A stretch of DNA of 64,000 nt from Methanolobus sp. (lineage in GTDB: Archaea; Halobacteriota; Methanosarcinia; Methanosarcinales; Methanosarcinaceae): positions 1 to 64,000 of the forward strand of contig JAASSR010000003.1 in the NCBI GenBank assembly GCA_021767785.1. The letters run 5' to 3'. Every line of letters starts with the position of its first letter. Within the stretch, counting starts at the first letter, position 1. Under the pieces are notes generated by a model. That model saw only the letters and a program-made list of their open reading frames with translations, was not told the origin of the DNA and made no database searches. This document shows, piece by piece, positions 12,164 through 23,942 of the stretch. The position numbers and the translations under genes are program-made.

Positions 12164-12213
12164 GTAATGAAGCGCTGAAAATAAGATATTCATATATTTA
12201 ATATTTCAGGGAT

Positions 12214-15200
12214 CTACATGAACTCAAGAAGGCCTGCCTGCTTAGACCTGTCATTCTCAAAGAGTGATTTCATATCAAGCCCCAAAAGTTCGATCCTCTG
12301 TTTTGTATAGCTTGAAACATTGTACTCATGCGCAACCTTCTTTGAAACCTCAAGATATTTTTTCACAGCACCTTCGTGAACCGTCAGTATTACGCGACCT
12401 CCGCATTTTGGACAGATACCCGTAAGAGGAGGTCTTCGAAACTTTGCTGCACATTTGAGACATCTGGTGCCCTGCCTTGAAAATGCCCTGAGATTACCGA
12501 ACATATCCGGCAGGAAGTGAGAGATAAGAACCCTTTCGGCAACATCGGAGGAATCCACAGCACGGATCTTATCAGCCAGTGCAAGCTGGGCATCCATTTT
12601 CTCTACCATACTTCCAAGGGTCTTGTATGCACTGTGAAGAGGGCCAGAGGCTATATCGGATGTATCATGGGTGAACATAAAATGGTCATATTGTTCGGTA
12701 GTTCCAAGTCTCCCACTTACCAGGTCGATCGTGGACTCCAGTTCTTTTGGATTGGTATAATTCAGCGTAGCTTCGTAGAACTCAAGAGGATAATGATCAC
12801 AAACATCAATATTATGAGCCTCCTTATCAACTTCGTTTGGATCTATACGGGTGGTCAGTACAAGAGGAGCATCCATTTTTCCACCTCGTTTCACCGGCAG
12901 ATAATCCCTTGAGAAATTCAGCAGGCCATCCATAAGCAGCATAACACAGTCCTCATCACCATCACAGTTCCTTCTTTTCGCTGCATGGAAGAAGGGATGT
13001 GCATAGCCCACGGAAGCCTTTGTAAAACCTACCAGTCTCCCAAGTACACCTGCCGATGTATGAGGTGCAAGACCCATAAGCATAACTCCTACAAGATCTT
13101 CAAGTTTCTCTGCCCTGTAATAAGGTTCCTCTCCATAGTACTTCACAAGCAGATCATCGATATACTTCGTGGTTCTAAGGAGATATTCACCACATTCACG
13201 TGAAACAACCAGATCCTGGACCTTCAGGGAGACCACCTGATCATCACGCTGGAGAGGATCACCGTAAATATCTTCAGTATAGCCTATCTGCTTCAGTTTC
13301 TCAAAACCGATCCCGAGTTCATCTGCACGAATGTGCGTAAGCGGTATATCTGACATATCGTACCTGACAGTGCCATCCTTGAAAGTATAAAGCTCATATT
13401 TTGCACGCAGAATGCCTTTCTCAAGAGGTTCCGGCGTCATTGTGCCGGACATCATGCGCTTTACACCTTTAACTTCAATATTCTCACGTTCACCAAGTTT
13501 TGCAAAGGCAGCCTGATATATTTCCCTGAAATTTATGTCCTGCATCTTCACACAGGTTGTTTTAGAGCCGCATTTCGGACATTCTTCCTTCTGCACCGAG
13601 ATACCGCACCTGGGACAGAATAATCTGGGCACAGTGAATTCACCACAGCCGCAACGATACATGAAACTCTCCGTCCCGCATGCAGGACACACCCTCTCAC
13701 CTATTTCAACTCTTATCCTTCCTACCTTCCCGTTCATTGAGGACATATAGCTTGCTGCAGCTTCCATTTTTCGGGTATTGCCGGCAGAATCCCCGATAGG
13801 GAACAATACATGCGGAGCAGGGGACATTTTTCTCCTGTTAGATTTTTCCGGTCGCCCCATCCGTGCACCTATCCTTATTGGAGCACGGGCCCGAACGAGC
13901 ATACCACTTATTTCATTTACAGCTTCCAGAGTTTCGGTAGCCTGCACACTGTCCTGTTTAATGGAAAGATCCCTGTTAAGTCCGAGGCATCTTACAAACG
14001 GGAGAGGTTCATCAATGATTATTGTGTCATCAGCTACTTTGTGCAGAACAAGAAGTTTCTCAAGAATGGTCTTTATCCCGCTATTGTCTGCAAGTTCAAG
14101 AGGTAGTTTCAGGGAATCGCCCACTGTTGAAATCTCTCCGTATCCTGATACAAAAGAAGCAAGTGTTCTGTATTCGTTTATAGAGATGTCATGCCAGAGA
14201 TGAGTATGGGCAGGATGCAGAGGGACATTATAAGTATCACATATTTCCAGTGCTATTTCCTGTGAAGGTGAGCTCAGTTCTTCCCTTGAATAAGGCGAAT
14301 CATCAACAGCTTTCTCAAATTCCTGAATCCACCATTCAAAACAATATGAAGAAGGTACAAGCGGATGATTGTTCTCAAGAAAATCCCCGTAATTGATAAG
14401 GATCTCACCAATATCTATAATACATTCCACTTCAGGATGGATATCTATAGCCATCTGCTCATCGTCAACCCTTATTAAGTCTCCTGACCTTAGCCTTACC
14501 GTAGGACCTTCTATGCTGTCCACCGGAGCCATTCCCGCAGCTTTACCCGGGCGTTCAACTTTCAACTGAGTACCTGCAACAATGAAACTGTCCATTATAT
14601 ACATACTTGCAGGACTAATGCCTGCTGCCGCAAATGAAGTATTGCGGGAGCGACCGTATCTTAATCTGAAACCACCCGGACGCATGGGATGGGAGAAAAC
14701 AGGTCTGCCGGCAATCAGATCCCGCAGATATTTGTCCTTGGGTTTCACACCAACGAAATCTTCGTTATCATCATCCTCTGAGCCCTTGGTTCCGGCTATG
14801 AGCGTATCAAGCCATTCCCATCCATCCATGTTAAGTTTGTTCACATGTTTCTGGATCTTTGGAGCTTTTAGGGCCATACCTTCAGCAAGGACCAGAGCCA
14901 TACCGCCACGTGCCCTGTTTGTCTCTATCCTGTCAAGATTCCTGTAACCTTCAACTTCCTCGGCCTCTGTGGGCTCTCCATCCACACATATAGGACAATT
15001 GTCAACTATCAATCTTATTTCATCTTCCGAGGGAGTGTACTGAAGGGTTGCAACACGCCTGTAGAGCAGGATCTCCTCAACATACCTTTCAACTTCTTCC
15101 TTACGGGGCTTGAACTTATCAATACCTACCGCACGGCGCACATAATCTCCCACAAGTACCGAAAGTGCCTGGGCAGTACCCCCGGCACTGCGTATGGGGC

Positions 15201-15636
15201 CGGAGTAATATATCCTTATGAATTCAGTGCCATCATCGTTCTTGTCGATGGCAACCCGATCAATACCTTCAATCGGCGCGGCAACAACACCCTCTGTGAG
15301 CATTGCCACGGAGACACGGATAGCAGCCTCGATGGCTTCCTCCCTGGACTCGAACTCGCCCACAACACCTTCTGCAACTGCTTTACCTATTGCCAGGGCA
15401 CCTTCTTCACGGGACATGGTCTCATCGAATATGCGTATCTGTTCCGCAACACCTTTAACACCGATCAGATTCTCTACCCTGTCAGCAAGGTCCTTGGCCA
15501 GAGGAATCTCTATATGTGGTTTTGGATCTCTGCCCTTTGAACGCGCACCGTTTGCAATTTCAATCTCTTTATGCAGTTTGGACTCAAGTGTCCTGAAGTA
15601 TTCCCTCATGGAATCGCTAACTACTATCTCGCCCAT
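12214..15636 (-). CDS. polC: DNA polymerase II (PolD) large subunit DP2, no obvious intein
   Basis: [76 protein letters not shown]-terminal zinc finger. Confidence 0.97.
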   Translation of the reverse strand: MGEIVVSDSMREYFRTLESKLHKEIEIANGARSKGRDPKPHIEIPLAKDLADRVENLIGVKGVAEQIRIFDETMSREEGALAIGKAVAEGVVGEFESREEAIEAAIRVSVAMLTEGVVAAPIEGIDRVAIDKNDDGTEFIRIYYSGPIRSAGGTAQALSVLVGDYVRRAVGIDKFKPRKEEVERYVEEILLYRRVATLQYTPSEDEIRLIVDNCPICVDGEPTEAEEVEGYRNLDRIETNRARGGMALVLAEGMALKAPKIQKHVNKLNMDGWEWLDTLIAGTKGSEDDDNEDFVGVKPKDKYLRDLIAGRPVFSHPMRPGGFRLRYGRSRNTSFAAAGISPASMYIMDSFIVAGTQLKVERPGKAAGMAPVDSIEGPTVRLRSGDLIRVDDEQMAIDIHPEVECIIDIGEILINYGDFLENNHPLVPSSYCFEWWIQEFEKAVDDSPYSREELSSPSQEIALEICDTYNVPLHPAHTHLWHDISINEYRTLASFVSGYGEISTVGDSLKLPLELADNSGIKTILEKLLVLHKVADDTIIIDEPLPFVRCLGLNRDLSIKQDSVQATETLEAVNEISGMLVRARAPIRIGARMGRPEKSNRRKMSPAPHVLFPIGDSAGNTRKMEAAASYMSSMNGKVGRIRVEIGERVCPACGTESFMYRCGCGEFTVPRLFCPRCGISVQKEECPKCGSKTTCVKMQDINFREIYQAAFAKLGERENIEVKGVKRMMSGTMTPEPLEKGILRAKYELYTFKDGTVRYDMSDIPLTHIRADELGIGFEKLKQIGYTEDIYGDPLQRDDQVVSLKVQDLVVSRECGEYLLRTTKYIDDLLVKYYGEEPYYRAEKLEDLVGVMLMGLAPHTSAGVLGRLVGFTKASVGYAHPFFHAAKRRNCDGDEDCVMLLMDGLLNFSRDYLPVKRGGKMDAPLVLTTRIDPNEVDKEAHNIDVCDHYPLEFYEATLNYTNPKELESTIDLVSGRLGTTEQYDHFMFTHDTSDIASGPLHSAYKTLGSMVEKMDAQLALADKIRAVDSSDVAERVLISHFLPDMFGNLRAFSRQGTRCLKCAAKFRRPPLTGICPKCGGRVILTVHEGAVKKYLEVSKKVAHEYNVSSYTKQRIELLGLDMKSLFENDRSKQAGLLEFM

Positions 15637-15775
15637 TAAGAATCGTCCTCAATAAAATCGGAATATGTATTTGTTCTTCAAATTTGTTTTCCTGAGAGTA
15701 AACAGGTTATTATTTATGTATAAAAGCAATAAATAAAATAATATAAAAATATACTCAATATTCGGGAGGATATGG

Positions 15776-16237
15776 ATGAAAAACCAATTAATGATTCTAA
15801 TAATACTACTAGCAACCCTTGTTCCGGCTGCAAGTGCCGATATTGTCAATGATCTTGACATAAAGGTAAATGAATACAATGAATATACAGAACAGGTACC
15901 TTCGTTCCTTAAAACCCTTCTGGGAAATGAGGTCATAAAACTGGTAATAATGACAAATGAAGGAGAGGAAGTATATATAAAAGCGGTCACAGAGGATGCT
16001 TTTATTACTACCTTTGAGGAAATCGACGAGAACACCCAGATCGATGAAACGATGATAGTTGGAACCGATGAAGAAACAATTCAGAACATACTTAGTTCAG
16101 AGGATCCGCTGGGAACGTTCATCGATGCAAAAGAAAATGGCAAAATAATAATTAAGCCCGTTGGTATTGTGAACAATGTTACATTTACTATGGCAAACGT
16201 AATATTGAAATTGTCACAATTCCTGGGACTTGCATAA
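15776..16237 (+). CDS. Secreted hypothetical protein
   Basis: N-terminal signal-peptide-like MKNQLMILIILLATLVPAASA; upstream AGGAGG. Confidence 0.65.
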   Translation: MKNQLMILIILLATLVPAASADIVNDLDIKVNEYNEYTEQVPSFLKTLLGNEVIKLVIMTNEGEEVYIKAVTEDAFITTFEEIDENTQIDETMIVGTDEETIQNILSSEDPLGTFIDAKENGKIIIKPVGIVNNVTFTMANVILKLSQFLGLA

Positions 16238-16288
16238 AAAACAGTCATATACAAAGATTACTTTTAGAAACAATGTTAAGTAAGCCGG

Positions 16289-16501
16289 TCAGCGAATATC
16301 CAGTTCACTGGCCATTTCTTTATACACCTTACCTTTGTCAGTAGTGACAAACATGTTACCTTTCTGTTCGATCAATTGTTTATCTTCCAATCTTTCAAGA
16401 TATTTATTTGCAATTGTTGAATTGAGATTTGCCCCATAAACAATCTGTGTCTTCTTTGCGCCTTGCATGGCTATCTTTAAGATAGCAATTGTAATATCCA
16501 A
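16289..16501 (-). CDS. Archaeal winged-helix DNA-binding protein (start uncertain)
   Basis: DITIAILKIAMQGAKKTQIVYGANLNSTIANKYLERLEDKQLIEQKGNMFVTTDKG matches archaeal SSO10a-like wHTH proteins; the track uses a TTG start, and the frame extends upstream to 16534. Confidence 0.75.
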   Translation of the reverse strand: MDITIAILKIAMQGAKKTQIVYGANLNSTIANKYLERLEDKQLIEQKGNMFVTTDKGKVYKEMASELDIR

Positions 16502-16774
16502 CCTACTACGCCTGATAGTAATGCCCCCAGCATCCTATAATATATTGTACCACAATAAATCTTTGATATAAAATCAGCCACACTAAACTAATTTGCTGAT
16601 TACCACTATCTGTAAAAAGTATAATTCACTATCTATTTAAGACCTTCGATGCTAAATTACTCAGTAAATATGTTACTAATAATATAATGTGAAAATCAGA
16701 ATGAACAGCTTACCTGCAGACAACAGTTAAATTTATAATAAATACGGCAATAGAGGTATCGTTGAATCTCGAAT

Positions 16775-16860
16775 GCGGGAGTAACCAAGCGGCCAACGGT
16801 GGCAGACTCAAGATCTGCTCGCGCAGGCGTTCGGGGGTTCGAATCCCTTCTCCCGCACCA
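16775..16860 (+). tRNA. tRNA-Leu (CAA), with encoded CCA
   Basis: GCGGGAG...CTCCCGC acceptor stem, GCAGA-CTCAAGA-TCTGC anticodon arm (anticodon CAA), long variable arm, GGGTTCGAATCCC T-arm, 3' ACCA. Confidence 0.96.
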
Positions 16861-16878
16861 CACTAAAGGTGATCTTTT

Positions 16879-17718
16879 TTGCCAAATTCAATTGATCATG
16901 ATACTGTTATGTCGGCTGTTATTGATATTTTAAGAGAGGCTGAGACCGTACTGCCAGATGATGTTACAAAGGCACTGAAAAAAGCGGCATCTGAAGAAAG
17001 CTCACCTGTGGCCGGGGAACAACTTGCAGCGATCCTGAAGAACATAGAGGTCGCATCCGGTAAAAAAGTTCCCATGTGTCAGGATACAGGCATTCTTATT
17101 TTCTTCGTTGAGATCGGACGCGATTTGGAACTGGATTTCAGACTGGAGGATGCTATTATTGAAGGCGTCAAAAAAGCAACACAATCAATACCACTGCGTC
17201 CCAATGCCGTGGATCCTATAAACCGCAATAACAGCGGAAATAATACAGGCAACGGTATTCCCGATATTAAGTACGAATTTGTCGAAGGTAATAGTTTAAA
17301 GATAACTGTCGCCCCGAAGGGGGCGGGTTCAGAGAACATGAGTGCTATTAAGATGTTCAATCCCACAGAAAAGGACAGTATACGTAATTTTGTACTTGAG
17401 ACCGTGCTGAATGCCGGAGGAAAACCCTGTCCTCCTGTAATTGTAGGCGTGGGTATTGGCGGTTCCTTTGACAAAGCTGCAAGACTTGCAAAATCCGCTC
17501 TGCTCAAAAAAACAGATGATATGGATGATGAAGAAAAAAACCTGTTAAAAGAAATAAATGATCTGGGAATAGGTCCAATGGGACTCGGAGGTAACACAAC
17601 CGCACTTGCAGTACACATTAAAAAAGCTCACTGTCATACAGCCTCCCTCCCGGTTGCTGTGAACATCCAGTGCTGGGCAAATCGTCATGCTTCAGTGGTC
17701 CTGGGCGGTGATGCATAA
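16879..17718 (+). CDS. Fumarate hydratase (class I) alpha subunit, TTG start
   Basis: [54 protein letters not shown]; upstream AAAGGTGATC. Confidence 0.92.
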   Translation: MPNSIDHDTVMSAVIDILREAETVLPDDVTKALKKAASEESSPVAGEQLAAILKNIEVASGKKVPMCQDTGILIFFVEIGRDLELDFRLEDAIIEGVKKATQSIPLRPNAVDPINRNNSGNNTGNGIPDIKYEFVEGNSLKITVAPKGAGSENMSAIKMFNPTEKDSIRNFVLETVLNAGGKPCPPVIVGVGIGGSFDKAARLAKSALLKKTDDMDDEEKNLLKEINDLGIGPMGLGGNTTALAVHIKKAHCHTASLPVAVNIQCWANRHASVVLGGDA

Positions 17719-18293
17719 TGGAATACAGACTTAACACACCACTGAAAAAAGAAGATGTAATAAACTTAAAAGCCGGAGATATTGTTTATTTAAGTGGCAG
17801 AATCTTCACTGCAAGAGACGAAGCACATGCAAGAATTCTTGAAATGGCAAAAGAAAATAAAGAGCTGCCATTTGAACTTGAGGGTTCTGTGATATACCAT
17901 TGCGGACCTCTCATGAAAGAAAAAGAGAACGGATGGGATGTAATTGCCGCCGGACCCACCACAAGCACCCGCATGTCCAAAATGACACCTGAACTCCTGA
18001 AGATACATGCAGTACGTGCCTTTGTAGGTAAAGGAGGAATGGATAACGTTGCGGATTCAATGAACGAGAAAGCTGTTTATCTGGCATTTACAGGCGGCTG
18101 TGCAGCACTTGCGGCAATAAGCATTGAAAAAGTAAATGCCGTACACTGGATTGACCTTGGCATGCCTGAAGCAGTCTGGGAACTTGAAGTTGAGAATTTC
18201 GGACCACTTGTTGTAGGAATAGATTCCCATGGAAGTGATCTTTTCACAGACGTCAGAAATAAAGCAATGGAAACTTATTCAAAAATTGAATAA
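17718..18293 (+). CDS. Fumarate hydratase (class I) beta subunit
   Basis: [52 protein letters not shown]; directly follows the alpha subunit. Confidence 0.92.
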   Translation: MEYRLNTPLKKEDVINLKAGDIVYLSGRIFTARDEAHARILEMAKENKELPFELEGSVIYHCGPLMKEKENGWDVIAAGPTTSTRMSKMTPELLKIHAVRAFVGKGGMDNVADSMNEKAVYLAFTGGCAALAAISIEKVNAVHWIDLGMPEAVWELEVENFGPLVVGIDSHGSDLFTDVRNKAMETYSKIE

Positions 18294-18326
18294 GTTATAT
18301 TTTTACTTTATTGAACGATCTTTTTC

Positions 18327-19313
18327 TCAGATAACGAACGTAAATACCGCCCAGGCGATCAGTGTCAGTATAATAGAGTGCTTAAGTCCCTGGAACACAG
18401 AACCTTCACCCATCTGTCCTGCCACAAGTCCACTCATAAAACCCTGGATAACACCAGTGTGCATCATCAAACGGGTATATTTTGCCGGATCAAAGGCTCC
18501 TATGAACTGACTTCCTGCTCCTGCTGCCTGAGCAGCTTTGCCTGCCTCTGCCATGGTAGGAACAAATGTTGATGTAAGCATACCAATTACAAAAAGGAAA
18601 ACAAAGAACGACATGTAACTGATGACCACATAAACCATCATGTTACCACGTCTTTCTCTTTCCAGCAGTTTTACTTCCCTTGCATCACGGGCTGCAGCTT
18701 CAAGAACAGATGCTACACGACCTCCTGCAGTGCTTGCCTGCGTTATGAGGGAAACGGAACGAACAATGATAGGAGTTGATATTCTTTTTGCGAAATTGTT
18801 CAGTGATTCTTCAAAAGAAACACCCCAGGACATTGAATTATCCATACTCTGGACTTCTTTGGTCAGGGCACCATATTCGCCTTTTGCAACCGTATTAACA
18901 GCTCTTGGAAGGGTAAGTCCCGCCCTGCTCATTTCAGATATATCTCTCAAAAATGTTGGAAGGTATTCTTCGATGGTGTCGGTTCTTTTGAACTTTTTAT
19001 GAAAAGTGATTGCAGGAGGAGTAATAGATATGAGAACAGTAAAAATGATCACATCATCTATCAATGGAGTGCCCCATGTAGCTGTCATACCTATAGCGAA
19101 AAATATCAAAGCGAAAGGCACACTGAGCAGGAAAGTATATTCAGGATACAGATAAAGTGTTTTAAAGGGATCCTTGAAGAATTCCTTCACAAGCACATTC
19201 TTTGCAGCTTCTTCCATTTTACTGTCAATAAGAGTATCTTCAAGCTCTGAAAGCTCCTCCTCTGTCAGAGACTCAGTGGATTGTGGTTGTTTAAAAATAT
19301 CCATGATCTTCAT
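18327..19313 (-). CDS. Type II/IV secretion F-family (TadC/FlaJ-like) membrane protein
   Basis: LPTFLRDISEMSRAGLTLPRAV...GGRVASVLEAAARDAREVKLLERERRGNMMVYVVISYMSFFVFL. Confidence 0.85.
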   Translation of the reverse strand: MKIMDIFKQPQSTESLTEEELSELEDTLIDSKMEEAAKNVLVKEFFKDPFKTLYLYPEYTFLLSVPFALIFFAIGMTATWGTPLIDDVIIFTVLISITPPAITFHKKFKRTDTIEEYLPTFLRDISEMSRAGLTLPRAVNTVAKGEYGALTKEVQSMDNSMSWGVSFEESLNNFAKRISTPIIVRSVSLITQASTAGGRVASVLEAAARDAREVKLLERERRGNMMVYVVISYMSFFVFLFVIGMLTSTFVPTMAEAGKAAQAAGAGSQFIGAFDPAKYTRLMMHTGVIQGFMSGLVAGQMGEGSVFQGLKHSIILTLIAWAVFTFVI

Positions 19314-19314
19314 T

Positions 19315-20238
19315 TCAGGCCTCCGGAGTAAGTGTGCTGATAAGTACTACATATATTATGCTGCCAATGGGTATCAAAGCATAGATGATAACATAAAGGA
19401 ATATGAGTTGCGCATTTCCCATAATGGACATGATGGATATTACCACCACAAGGAAAAGAGGACCTGCTACAAAAGCAGTAACATAGGTCTCTCCCAGAAG
19501 ACCCAGCGTCTCCAGGAATTCTTTCTGGTTCTGACGATTTTCCATTATATACTGTTCTGTCTTAACCTGAAAATAAGGTTCAAGATGACCTCCCGAAGTA
19601 ACAACTGTAATTGCTCCCTGAAGGAAATCCTGCAATGCAGGAGAAGGAGTTGTTACTGAAAGGTTTTTCATGGCAGTTACAAGGTCATGCCCGAGTAACT
19701 CTATATCACGTACAAGATAACGACATTCCACTGACATCTCACCATATATATCATTATTTGCAAGTGATCTGAAAAGATCCACAGGAAGAACTCCTGCACC
19801 TGACATTGCAGACATGTAGTTCACAGCATAGGGAAGCATACTGTCAATTCTTCTTTTCCTGTCACCTGCCATGATAACTGGATAAAGCAGGAAAAGTTTG
19901 TAAACGAGCCCAAAAGCAAGAACTGTAACAACTATTCCGAAAAAGATGCCCAGAAACAGGGACTTATACTGCAGATATGGTGCAACCCATGCAGGAAACA
20001 TTATTCTTGTAGGAGAGACTTCAGGTACACCGAATACTAACAAAAGGAAAGAAATAACAATAAGAGCCACCAGTGCACTTAAGATCGAACTTAGCAATGC
20101 ACCTGACATATAAACATCAAAGGCCATATCGATCCTGTTCTTCAGGAGATCATGGCGCAGACCGAAGTATTCGATCCTCTTTTTCTCGTAGTGTTTACCA
20201 AAAAGATTGTACGCTAAGACAAAATACGGATTAGCCAT
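19315..20238 (-). CDS. Type II/IV secretion F-family (TadB/FlaJ-like) membrane protein
   Basis: RRIDSMLPYAVNYMSAMSGAGVLPVDLFRSLA...ETYVTAFVAGPLFLVVVISIMS. Confidence 0.85.
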   Translation of the reverse strand: MANPYFVLAYNLFGKHYEKKRIEYFGLRHDLLKNRIDMAFDVYMSGALLSSILSALVALIVISFLLLVFGVPEVSPTRIMFPAWVAPYLQYKSLFLGIFFGIVVTVLAFGLVYKLFLLYPVIMAGDRKRRIDSMLPYAVNYMSAMSGAGVLPVDLFRSLANNDIYGEMSVECRYLVRDIELLGHDLVTAMKNLSVTTPSPALQDFLQGAITVVTSGGHLEPYFQVKTEQYIMENRQNQKEFLETLGLLGETYVTAFVAGPLFLVVVISIMSIMGNAQLIFLYVIIYALIPIGSIIYVVLISTLTPEA

Positions 20239-22315
20239 ATAATTCCTGCCTTACGAGTTTCATAATCATCTCTGGCTCGCGGTTGTAACCTACAACTATC
20301 TTTGCAAAGTCCCTGAAGTGTGTGATATTTTTATCCCGGGCCCATTCAAGGATATCCTGTCGCCTTTTTAGTTCATCTCGAACCTTCTCTTCTGTCCATC
20401 CACGGCTTTCCATGACACTTTCAATTATGTAGGACCTTCCTGAATACTGGAACATATCCTTTGCAGCATCCCATACGAAAACATCATTCGTAAGCAATTC
20501 ACCGGTTCTTGGATCCACACCTACGATCTCTGTTAATGTCTTACAACGCCTGACACGCTCCTCGCCAACCTTGACCTGTACCTGGATAGCTACAAGGTCC
20601 AGTGCCTGTATCATTATCCTTGGTACATTTATAGGAGGATTTTCAAGCCTGTGCACAACAGACTGGACAGAATCAGCATGCATGGTTGAAAATGTAGTGT
20701 GTCCTGTGGACATAGCCTGGAAAAGCACATATGCTTCGGCTCCTCGGACCTCACCTACAAGTATATATTCCGGCCTTTGTCGCAGAGATGCTCTCAGAAG
20801 TTCATACATTTCAATTGAACCTTTATCCTCTCCGGCAAATGCCTGTCTCGTAACTCCGGGAATCCAGTTAGGATGTGTGAGGTTCAACTCCCTTGTATCC
20901 TCTATGGAAACGATCTTCATTTCCGGCTGAATGAAAAGTGATACGGCATTCATAGCTGTTGTTTTACCTGAAGCAGTACCACCCGCAAAGATGAGACTTT
21001 TGCTGGAATCCACAGCAAGCCACATGTAGGCCATCATTGCTGTAGAGAATGTATGGAACTCGATAAGATTGGCCGGAGTTATAGGATTGTCCCTGAATCT
21101 CCTGATAGTAAAAGTACTGCCTCTGGTTGTGATCTCACGTCCCAGGGTCATCTGGATACGTGAACCGTCAGGCATGGTTGCATCAAGCAGGGGTTTTGCA
21201 ATGGATATGTGTCTGCCGCATATCTGGGCTATCCTGATAGCAAAAGAATCCAGTTCTTCATCCGATGTGAATTCTATATCTGTGGGTATTGAGTTGTATT
21301 CCTTGTGATAGATATAGACCGGCGTGTTCGGACCGTCACAGGAAATATCTTCAAGATACTGATCTCTCATCAGAACATCGATCTCTCCGTAACCCACATA
21401 GTCACGAACTATATGATACATTATCCTCTCACGCTTTCTGGGAGAGATATCTATCTTGAATTCCTGAAGATATTTGATGACATTGTCCTTAAGATATTGC
21501 TCCGCATTCTTACGGGATATCTCTTTCAGATTAACATCAAGAGTCTCGATGAATTTTAGCTTAATGGCCTCCAGGAGTTCCTGTTCCTTATCGGTGAGAA
21601 CAGGTTCTATAGCCTGATACTGGAACTCATGGGATTCCGGATCATAGGCGATCCTTACGTAGGCATACAAAGGATTTACCTCGTATAGCTCTACTTCCCT
21701 GTAAGGACTATCTGCGGGCATAGTAAGATCAACCACTGGTCCGTGTTCCACAACGTTATAAGGTTCAAGAATAGAACTATTCCTGGAAAAGAGTTTGGCA
21801 GCGCGATCAAGTAACGATGGTTTGCTTTCCTCTTCCTCCAAAAAATCATCTTCAATGGGTTCCAAATTGAAAAGCTCGGAAATAGTATTTTGCCAGAAGG
21901 ACTCCCTTTCATCCGTAACTGTATCACTGTATGAACTAATGGAAATATCACCTGTCCTGCTTTTCAGGCTCTCGATGCTTACAGGTTCAGAATCAGGCAG
22001 AATGAGGTCCGCAAGCTCATCGATGACACTGTCCTCATCTACAGGTAGATCATTCTCCGGGAATTCATCTTCACTGGAAGTATCGTCATTCCGGAACCCT
22101 TCAACATCAGGTCTCAAGGAAGAGAATGATTCCGTATTTTCTGTTGAAAGTTCATCGAATATTTCTTCTATTGGTTCTTCCGGATATAATCGGGATTCTG
22201 TAGACCGGTATGAGACGGGACCATCATCATCCATTACATCGATAGGAAGACCACTTATATCATCATTTTTTTCAGTTCGGTCATCTGGATCATTATTCAA
22301 TATTACCAACCCCAT
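20231..22315 (-). CDS. Type II/IV secretion system ATPase with acidic N-terminal extension
   Basis: Walker A GGTASGKTTAMNA, IEDTRELNL, RPEYILVGEVRGAEAYVLFQAMSTGHTTFSTMHAD; first ~190 aa are Asp/Glu/Ser-rich. Confidence 0.93.
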   Translation of the reverse strand: MGLVILNNDPDDRTEKNDDISGLPIDVMDDDGPVSYRSTESRLYPEEPIEEIFDELSTENTESFSSLRPDVEGFRNDDTSSEDEFPENDLPVDEDSVIDELADLILPDSEPVSIESLKSRTGDISISSYSDTVTDERESFWQNTISELFNLEPIEDDFLEEEESKPSLLDRAAKLFSRNSSILEPYNVVEHGPVVDLTMPADSPYREVELYEVNPLYAYVRIAYDPESHEFQYQAIEPVLTDKEQELLEAIKLKFIETLDVNLKEISRKNAEQYLKDNVIKYLQEFKIDISPRKRERIMYHIVRDYVGYGEIDVLMRDQYLEDISCDGPNTPVYIYHKEYNSIPTDIEFTSDEELDSFAIRIAQICGRHISIAKPLLDATMPDGSRIQMTLGREITTRGSTFTIRRFRDNPITPANLIEFHTFSTAMMAYMWLAVDSSKSLIFAGGTASGKTTAMNAVSLFIQPEMKIVSIEDTRELNLTHPNWIPGVTRQAFAGEDKGSIEMYELLRASLRQRPEYILVGEVRGAEAYVLFQAMSTGHTTFSTMHADSVQSVVHRLENPPINVPRIMIQALDLVAIQVQVKVGEERVRRCKTLTEIVGVDPRTGELLTNDVFVWDAAKDMFQYSGRSYIIESVMESRGWTEEKVRDELKRRQDILEWARDKNITHFRDFAKIVVGYNREPEMIMKLVRQELYG

Positions 22316-22381
22316 TCATAGTGGTCATTAAAATCATCATCAGACTCTTTCTTTTAGTTAATCATAAGAAACAAAAGGAAC

Positions 22382-23176
22382 TTACTTTCTGTTCTTTGAC
22401 AAAGAGAATTTCCTGCTTTTCTTTTTCTTTTCCTTTATGTCACCGGGTTGCTCATCGATCGGAACCTTTATGCCTGCTATCTCGGCTGCCTGACGGTTGA
22501 AGCTTACTGCCATCTGAGATCCCGGATATTTGATCACCACTGGTGCTTTGAAAACCAGAGAATTCTTTGCATTACTGTCCTCAGGTATTATTTCCAAAAC
22601 CCTGAGGCCAAGTGTACTCTCTATTTTTTCGGGGCTCAATTCATTCTGAGTTACACCTGTCCGATTAAGCATGACCCCAAGGAATTGTTTTTCCATATTG
22701 TCAGAAATATTTTTGATCTTCATTGCCCCGGCAAGTGATACAATATCCGGATTTACTACCTGTATCAGTTCATCTGCAAGTGATATTGCCAAAAGTGAAT
22801 TCCTGTTGATACCTGTTGGAGAGTCGATCACAATAAAATCATATTTTTCTTTTACACTTTCTACAATATCGCCAAGTATATCGGAATTTGCATTTACAAA
22901 GCTCTGCAGAGAAATACTTCCCGGAAGAACATGAAGATTGTTAGGAGCGTCATATATGGCCTCTTTTAGTTCTGCAGTGCCTGCAAGGACGTCATGAAGA
23001 TTTGCTCCGGAAGTTTCAAGTCCGAGCATCAGCCCGATGGTGGGCATTCCTACATCACCATCAATAATCAGAGTTTTTTTTGCAAACCCTGCAATAGCAG
23101 CACTAATATTTATAGCAGTTGTAGTTACACCAGTGCCACCCTTTCCTGAAACAATAGTAATAATTGTCGCTGTCAT
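22382..23176 (-). CDS. MinD/ParA-like ATPase
   Basis: Deviant Walker A SGKGGTGVTTTAIN, IDGDVGMPTIGLMLGLE, FIVIDSPTGI. Confidence 0.9.
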   Translation of the reverse strand: MTATIITIVSGKGGTGVTTTAINISAAIAGFAKKTLIIDGDVGMPTIGLMLGLETSGANLHDVLAGTAELKEAIYDAPNNLHVLPGSISLQSFVNANSDILGDIVESVKEKYDFIVIDSPTGINRNSLLAISLADELIQVVNPDIVSLAGAMKIKNISDNMEKQFLGVMLNRTGVTQNELSPEKIESTLGLRVLEIIPEDSNAKNSLVFKAPVVIKYPGSQMAVSFNRQAAEIAGIKVPIDEQPGDIKEKKKKSRKFSLSKNRK

Positions 23177-23366
23177 AAAATGCCTCGGTTGATGATTATA
23201 ATTGAATTGTACCCTTAGATAGAATCTCTTTAGAATTTATATTATGTACCATATATCCAGTACTAAATATAACTTATAAATATAAATAAATATCTATATT
23301 ATTTAATGAAAACTAAATTGAACTATGGCATTATCATTCATATAGAATCAGAACTCATCTTGTTCC

Positions 23367-23891
23367 ATGAAACCTGATGAAAAAAAAGACATCAAACTTT
23401 TCCTTTATCATGCAAAACAATGTGACCCAAAAAAGTGCACAGGTAAAAAAATGGCACGATTCGGGCTGGTGAACCTTTTTGAAAAGGTCAATAAAATACC
23501 ATCAAGATCCATATTACTGGACCCCATGGCAGAAAAAGCCCTGTCGCCGGCAGATGATACAAAAAAAGGGATAACGGTTCTCGACTGTTCATGGGAAGAA
23601 GTCGAGAGAGTATTTCCCCAGCTTGTAAGAATGAGACTAGAGCACCGTGCACTGCCATATCTGGTAGCGGGTAATCCTGTGAACTTCGGAAGGCCTTTCA
23701 AGCTCACTTCCGTTGAAGCTTTCGCAGCAGCCCTTTACATACTCGGGAATAAACAACAGGCTGAAAAGATAATGTCCAAGTTCAGCTGGGGGCATACGTT
23801 TCTGGAGCTGAACCATGAACCTCTGGAAGAGTATTCCCGGGCAAAGGACAGTAAAGATATCCTGAGAATACAAAGTGAGTACATACAATGA
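23367..23891 (+). CDS. tsr3: DUF367 / Tsr3-type rRNA aminocarboxypropyltransferase
   Basis: [74 protein letters not shown]. Confidence 0.93.
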   Translation: MKPDEKKDIKLFLYHAKQCDPKKCTGKKMARFGLVNLFEKVNKIPSRSILLDPMAEKALSPADDTKKGITVLDCSWEEVERVFPQLVRMRLEHRALPYLVAGNPVNFGRPFKLTSVEAFAAALYILGNKQQAEKIMSKFSWGHTFLELNHEPLEEYSRAKDSKDILRIQSEYIQ

Positions 23892-23942
23892 GCAACAACA
23901 GGTAGATGTTTCAAAGAAAGCAGAATTAAGGGAAGGTAAAAT

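Noticed and set aside
12214-15636. Possible intein in PolD large subunit
   Set aside because: The 1140-aa ORF runs through conserved motifs without an insertion; no intein splice blocks seen.
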